Made by a program: the position numbers and the translations under genes. Below the pieces are notes generated by a model that did not search any database, was not told where the DNA came from, and saw nothing but the letters and a program-made list of their open reading frames with translations. Below, one piece after another: positions 60,143 to 64,000 of a DNA stretch of 64,000 bases; the first letter of the stretch is position 1, and each line of letters starts with the position of its first letter. Origin of the DNA: Phaeobacter porticola. GTDB taxonomy: Bacteria; Pseudomonadota; Alphaproteobacteria; Rhodobacterales; Rhodobacteraceae. The DNA lies in the NCBI RefSeq assembly GCF_001888185.1, contig NZ_CP016364.1:1984001-2048000 (forward strand), given 5' to 3'.

Positions 60143-61336
60143 TCACCCGTCGTTGGATGCGTTGACCGCTGGCTGTGCTCTCTCGACCAGACGGGCGAAA
60201 AACGACGCCCCAATCGGCGCGATCTCATCGTTGAAATCGTACTTCGGATGATGCAGCCCGGCGCTGTCGCCCTGCCCCAGAAACAGATAGGCACCGGGGC
60301 GGGCCTGAAGCATGTAGGAGAAATCCTCCGCCCCCATTTCGCGCCCGGCCTCGGCCTCCACATTCTCAGGACCCGCAACCTCGCCCGCGACGCTGGCCGC
60401 AAAACCCGTCTTGGACGCGTCATTGATGGTGGCAGGGTAACCCACCTCATAGTCCAGCTCAGCCTCAACACCGTAGCTTGCTGCCTGCCCCGCAACAATT
60501 TCCTTCATCCGCCGCATCACCATCTCCTGCACACGCGGATCAAAGGTGCGCACGGTGCCGTTGATATAGGCGGTGTCAGGGATCACGTTATCGACGGTGC
60601 CGGTGTGGATCTGGGTGACAGAGACCACGAGATCGTCCAGCGCATAGTGGTTGCGCGACACAATCGTCTGGATCGCCTGCGCCATGCCGCAGGCCGCCAT
60701 CACCGGATCGCGGGTTTCATGCGGCATGGCCCCATGGCCGCCGACGCCCTGAATATTGATGTGGAAGGTATCAACTGCCGCCATCAACGGCCCCGGCGTG
60801 GTGGCAAAGGCCCCAACAGGCAGGCCCGGCGCATTATGCAGCGCATAGACCTCACCAATGTTGAACCGCTCCATGATGCCCTCTTCGACCATGATGCGGG
60901 CGCCGCCGATGGCTTCCTCCGCAGGCTGGAAGATCAGCGCCACGCGGCCTTTGAAATTCCGCGTCTCCGCGAGGTATTTCGCGGCCCCCAAAAGCATGGT
61001 GGTGTGACCATCGTGACCACAGGCGTGCATATTGCCCGCATGACCTGAGACATAGTCGACCCCCGTTTCTTCCGGGATGGGCAGCGCGTCCATATCGGCG
61101 CGCAACCCAATGGTCGGCCCGTCGCCTGCGTCATTGCCCTGCCCGTTGATGATCGCCACCATACCGCTGGTCGCGATTCCCTCATGCAGCTCATCCACAC
61201 CAAATTCGCGCAGCCGCTCAGCGACAAAGGCCGCGGTTTTTGGCAGGTCCAGCGCCAACTCGGGGATCTGGTGCAGATGCCGACGCCAGGTCTTCATCTC
61301 GTCGGCATAGTCGGCAATTCGGTTCACAACCGGCAT
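60143..61336 (-). CDS. M20 family amidohydrolase (hippurate/N-acyl hydrolase type)
   Basis: 397 residues. WRRHLHQIPELALDLPKT, GLRADMDALPI, YVSGHAGNMHACGHDGHTTMLLGAAKYLAE and the metal-site HNAPGLPVGAF with EEAIGGARIM are M20D (amidohydrolase) signatures. It hydrolyses N-acyl or N-carbamoyl amides. The ATG at 61336 (MPVVNRIADYADEM) is preferred over a 42-codon longer frame. Same strand as the two ureohydrolases; a shared catabolic role is inference. Divergent from mazG. Confidence 0.9.
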   Translation of the reverse strand: MPVVNRIADYADEMKTWRRHLHQIPELALDLPKTAAFVAERLREFGVDELHEGIATSGMVAIINGQGNDAGDGPTIGLRADMDALPIPEETGVDYVSGHAGNMHACGHDGHTTMLLGAAKYLAETRNFKGRVALIFQPAEEAIGGARIMVEEGIMERFNIGEVYALHNAPGLPVGAFATTPGPLMAAVDTFHINIQGVGGHGAMPHETRDPVMAACGMAQAIQTIVSRNHYALDDLVVSVTQIHTGTVDNVIPDTAYINGTVRTFDPRVQEMVMRRMKEIVAGQAASYGVEAELDYEVGYPATINDASKTGFAASVAGEVAGPENVEAEAGREMGAEDFSYMLQARPGAYLFLGQGDSAGLHHPKYDFNDEIAPIGASFFARLVERAQPAVNASNDG

Positions 61337-61400
61337 TGGGGTGGACTCCTTGGTCAGACTCGGGATTGATGCATCTGACACTGGAACAAGAGCCGCCGCA

Positions 61401-62237
61401 ATGCCCGAAACCGATCTCATCCACAATGAAACTGCCGGCATTGAACGGCTGTTGGAAATCATGCGCCGCTTGCGGGATCCAAAGGGCGGCTGCCCCTGGG
61501 ATATCGAGCAGAATTTTGCAAGTATCGCGCCCTATACCATTGAAGAGGCTTACGAAGTTGCCGACGCAATTGAGCGTGAAGCCTGGGATGAGCTGAAGGG
61601 GGAACTGGGCGATCTGCTGTTTCAATCGGTGTTTCATGCCCAAATGGCGGCAGAGGCCGGGCATTTCACCTTTCAGGATGTGGTCACCACCATGTCCAAC
61701 AAGATGGTGTCGCGCCATCCGCATGTCTTTGGCGATGAGAGCCGCGAAAAATCCGCCGACCAGCAGACCGCCGACTGGGAGGCGATCAAGGCGGCGGAAC
61801 GCGCTGACAAGGCACAACGGGGCACCTTGGATGGCGTTGCGGTTGGCCTGCCCGCCCTTCTGCGCGCTTATAAGCTGCAAAAACGCGCCGCGCGCGTCGG
61901 CTTTGACTGGCCCTCGGCAGATAATGTCATCGATAAAATCGCCGAAGAATCTGCCGAACTGGTAGAGGCGCGCGACAGTTTGAGCCAGGCGGAGGTCGAG
62001 GAGGAATTCGGTGATCTGATGTTTGTGATGGCCAATCTGGGTCGTCACCTGGGTGTTGAACCAGAGGCGGCGCTGCGGGCTGCCAATGCCAAATTCACCC
62101 GCCGGTTTGAGGGCGTCGAAGCCAAGCTATCCGCCCGCGGCAAACGCCCCGAGGACAGCGATCTGACCGAAATGGATGCGCTCTGGGATGAGGTGAAGGT
62201 CGAGAGCCGCGCCGCCGCCAAAACAGACCACAAATGA
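61401..62237 (+). CDS. mazG: Nucleoside triphosphate pyrophosphohydrolase MazG
   Basis: 278 residues, two MazG domains. First: CPWDIEQNFASIAPYTIEEAYEVADAIE, ELGDLLFQSVFHAQMA. Second: EESAELVEARDSL, VEEEFGDLMFVMANLGRHLGV. The EExxE and ExxD motifs bind Mg. It hydrolyses all NTPs to NMPs and pyrophosphate and limits mutagenic pools. The ATG at 61401 is the family start. Confidence 0.94.
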   Translation: MPETDLIHNETAGIERLLEIMRRLRDPKGGCPWDIEQNFASIAPYTIEEAYEVADAIEREAWDELKGELGDLLFQSVFHAQMAAEAGHFTFQDVVTTMSNKMVSRHPHVFGDESREKSADQQTADWEAIKAAERADKAQRGTLDGVAVGLPALLRAYKLQKRAARVGFDWPSADNVIDKIAEESAELVEARDSLSQAEVEEEFGDLMFVMANLGRHLGVEPEAALRAANAKFTRRFEGVEAKLSARGKRPEDSDLTEMDALWDEVKVESRAAAKTDHK

Positions 62238-62301
62238 TCGGTCGCCCTGCACAGGCGGCCACAGCCTTGTCTCTATCGCCGTTGCGCCCCATATCCCTAT
62301 A

Positions 62302-62994
62302 ATGTTGAGATTGACCCCGATCCTATTGGCCGTGATCTATGGGCTGGTGATGTACCGCCTGTCGATATGGCGGACTCATCGCGCCCTGGACGAACAATCG
62401 ACTGAGCTGGCCGATGCCCGCCTGCGTCAACTGACAGATCGCATGGCTGCCGCGCTGGAGATCAGCCATATCCCGGTTTACATCTATGAGGTCGACCCCG
62501 TGAACGGGCTGGCGGCGCCGGACGGGCGGATTTTTATCACCCGTGGGTTCTATCGCAAATATCGCAGTGGCGAGGTCAGTGACGCCGAGCTGGCCTCGGT
62601 CATCGCGCATGAGCTGGGCCATGTGGCGCTGGGGCATGCTAAAAAGCGCATGATCGACTTCTCCGGTCAGAACGCGCTGCGCACTGCCTTGATGCTGATC
62701 ATCGGTCGCTTTGTTCCTTTTGTTGGTCCCTGGATCGCCAATGTCTTGACCTCTCTGCTAGCTGCCCGCCTGTCGCGCGGGGATGAATATGAGGCAGATG
62801 AATATGCGGCTGCCCTGCTGACCAAATCCGGCATCGGCACCGCGCCGCAAAAGAGCCTGTTTCGCAAGTTGGAAGAACTGACCCAGGCCCGCAGCGGCCT
62901 GGCCCCCGCCTGGCTAATGAGTCATCCCAAGACAGAGGAACGTATCGCCGCGCTGGAGCGCCTGGAACAGCGCTGGAGTAGTAAAAAGACTTGA
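62302..62994 (+). CDS. M48 family metalloprotease
   Basis: 230 residues. One N-terminal hydrophobic segment (TPILLAVIYGLVMYRL), then HELGHVALGH (His103, Glu104, His107 zinc ligands and base), a hydrophobic stretch (LMLIIGRFVPFVGPWIANVLTSLL) and SRGDEYEADEYA with the third ligand Glu. It ends SHPKTEERIAALERLEQRW, the common M48/HtpX-like tail. Probably acts on membrane proteins. Follows mazG by 64 nt. Confidence 0.88.
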   Translation: MLRLTPILLAVIYGLVMYRLSIWRTHRALDEQSTELADARLRQLTDRMAAALEISHIPVYIYEVDPVNGLAAPDGRIFITRGFYRKYRSGEVSDAELASVIAHELGHVALGHAKKRMIDFSGQNALRTALMLIIGRFVPFVGPWIANVLTSLLAARLSRGDEYEADEYAAALLTKSGIGTAPQKSLFRKLEELTQARSGLAPAWLMSHPKTEERIAALERLEQRWSSKKT

Positions 62995-63187
62995 AGATTG
63001 CGCTGCAAGACCCTGGTTTGACGTAAGAGTTATGCAATTCAGAACGGGTGTTTTGGCCTGTTGGTTTGTCTGCGGATCGCAGTGTCCCCATCTGATCGCA
63101 ACCAATTCCGCGTCGGAAGCGTTTCCTTCAGAGACGCAGAGCTGACATCACCCAATGCCTGCATTGACGGAACATCGGAGACCCAAC

Positions 63188-64000
63188 ATGCGCTATTCCG
63201 TTCTTGACCTTGCCCCAGTTCCCGAAGGCCAGGACATTGCCCAATCGCTGCGCAACAGCACCGACCTAGCACAGCGGGCCGAGGCCTGGGGCTATCATCG
63301 TTACTGGCTGGCTGAACATCACAATATGCCCGGTATCGCCAGCGCTGCAACAGCCGTGCTGATCGGCCATATTGCCAGCCAGACACAATCCATCCGGGTG
63401 GGCGCCGGGGGCATCATGCTTCCAAATCATGCGCCCTATATGGTGGCAGAGGCCTTTGGCACGTTGGCCAGTCTCTATGGTGACCGGATTGATTTGGGGC
63501 TGGGCCGCGCGCCGGGCACCGATATGCAGACGGCGCGCGCACTGCGGCGCGGGTTCCAGCCGGATGACGGCACCCCCGACGGTTTCCCACATGATGTGAT
63601 CGAACTGATAAACTACCTTGGCCCGGAAACATCCGAGACACGCGTGCGCGCCTTTCCCGGTCAGGGCACCGCCGTTCCAGTCTGGATTCTCGGGTCCAGC
63701 CTGTATGGGGCACAACTGGCGGCCCAGCTGGGGCTCCCTTATGCTTTTGCCTCGCATTTTGCGCCCGCAGCGCTGGAGCATGCCTTGCAAGTTTATCGCA
63801 GCACCTTTCGACCTTCCGCGCAACGTTCAGCGCCACATGCGATGATTGCTGTCAATGTCTTTGCCGCAGAGGCCGGTGCAGAAGGCGTCCGGCTTAAGAC
63901 AACCATGCAGCAGGCCTTTGCCCGGTTGCATCAGGGCAAACCCGGCAAGCTGCCGCCCCCGGTGGACGATATCGACGCCCATCTGACACCGCAGATCCTG
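63188..64000 (+). CDS. LLM-class flavin-dependent oxidoreductase (3' end outside window)
   Basis: 271 codons visible. [76 protein letters not shown] and [18 protein letters not shown] are signatures of the bacterial-luciferase-like monooxygenase MsnO8-type group. A TIM-barrel flavin enzyme; substrate not inferable. A 193-nt gap separates it from the M48 gene. Confidence 0.9.
   Translation, partial: MRYSVLDLAPVPEGQDIAQSLRNSTDLAQRAEAWGYHRYWLAEHHNMPGIASAATAVLIGHIASQTQSIRVGAGGIMLPNHAPYMVAEAFGTLASLYGDRIDLGLGRAPGTDMQTARALRRGFQPDDGTPDGFPHDVIELINYLGPETSETRVRAFPGQGTAVPVWILGSSLYGAQLAAQLGLPYAFASHFAPAALEHALQVYRSTFRPSAQRSAPHAMIAVNVFAAEAGAEGVRLKTTMQQAFARLHQGKPGKLPPPVDDIDAHLTPQIL

Noticed and set aside
1-64000. 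tRNA, rRNA, CRISPR arrays, prophage or toxin-antitoxin loci
   Set aside because: None could be recognised by reading; no regular direct repeats with spacers and no cloverleaf sequence was found.

Overview
The window is ordinary, gene-dense chromosome of an alphaproteobacterium, most likely a Rhodobacteraceae member of the roseobacter type (Ruegeria/Phaeobacter-like; the genus is a guess). Supporting signs are the high GC content, the heterotetrameric sarcosine oxidase operon soxBDAG, the DUF4167-prmC-prfA block, an lptF-lptG-lptD-surA-pdxA-rsmA run, and many small proteins typical of that family. I see no tRNA, rRNA, CRISPR array or prophage.

Layout. 1-2.8 kb (minus): YfgM-like protein, bamB and a truncated der, an outer-membrane-assembly and ribosome-biogenesis block. 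3.1-8.7 kb (plus): RND efflux pair with its terminator, then a small unknown protein. 8.75-13.8 kb: Atm1-type ABC exporter, an acidic LysM protein, a LOG-family enzyme, and a coupled pair (66-residue charged protein and host-attachment-family protein). 13.9-15.7 kb (minus): superoxide dismutase and two tandem paralogous secreted proteins. 15.9-21.2 kb (minus): soxB-D-A-G. 21.4-23.4 kb (plus): ccmI, ruvX, DUF1289. 23.6-27.2 kb (minus): HNH nuclease, PhyH dioxygenase, TauE/SafE permease, dusA. 27.2-28.5 kb: non-coding, with a decayed IS5-family element next to the 5' end of dusA.

28.5-34.3 kb is a regulatory and signalling stretch: a Crp/Fnr regulator, a receiver-like protein without its phospho-acceptor, a tiny DUF1328 membrane protein, a hybrid histidine kinase preceded by a secreted sulfite-oxidase-fold protein, and a divergent LuxR-type response regulator. 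34.5-37.2 kb (minus): cydA-cydB plus a 56-residue CydX-like (DUF2474) subunit. 37.8-40.5 kb: a ManC-like protein that has lost its signature motifs, then TfoX-C, Pmp3 and DUF4112 proteins. 40.6-44.9 kb: ndk, an ABC-F ATPase, MarC, a retroviral-type aspartic protease, holC.

44.9-54.2 kb: pepA, and diverging from it the lipopolysaccharide-export and outer-membrane-biogenesis run lptF-lptG-lptD-surA-pdxA-rsmA, most joints of which overlap. 54.3-57.2 kb (minus): DUF4167, prmC, prfA. 57.4-61.3 kb: two small proteins, then guanidinobutyrase-like and agmatinase-like ureohydrolases with an M20 amidohydrolase, which look like a nitrogen-scavenging set. 61.4-64 kb (plus): mazG, an M48 protease and a truncated LLM flavin oxidoreductase.

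The least explained items are the abutting hairpins inside the sox operon and the near-perfect dyad upstream of soxB, the tandem secreted paralogs, the degenerate ManC-like protein, and the secreted-protein/hybrid-kinase/regulator locus at 30-34 kb. I did not find a convincing wholly new multi-gene system.
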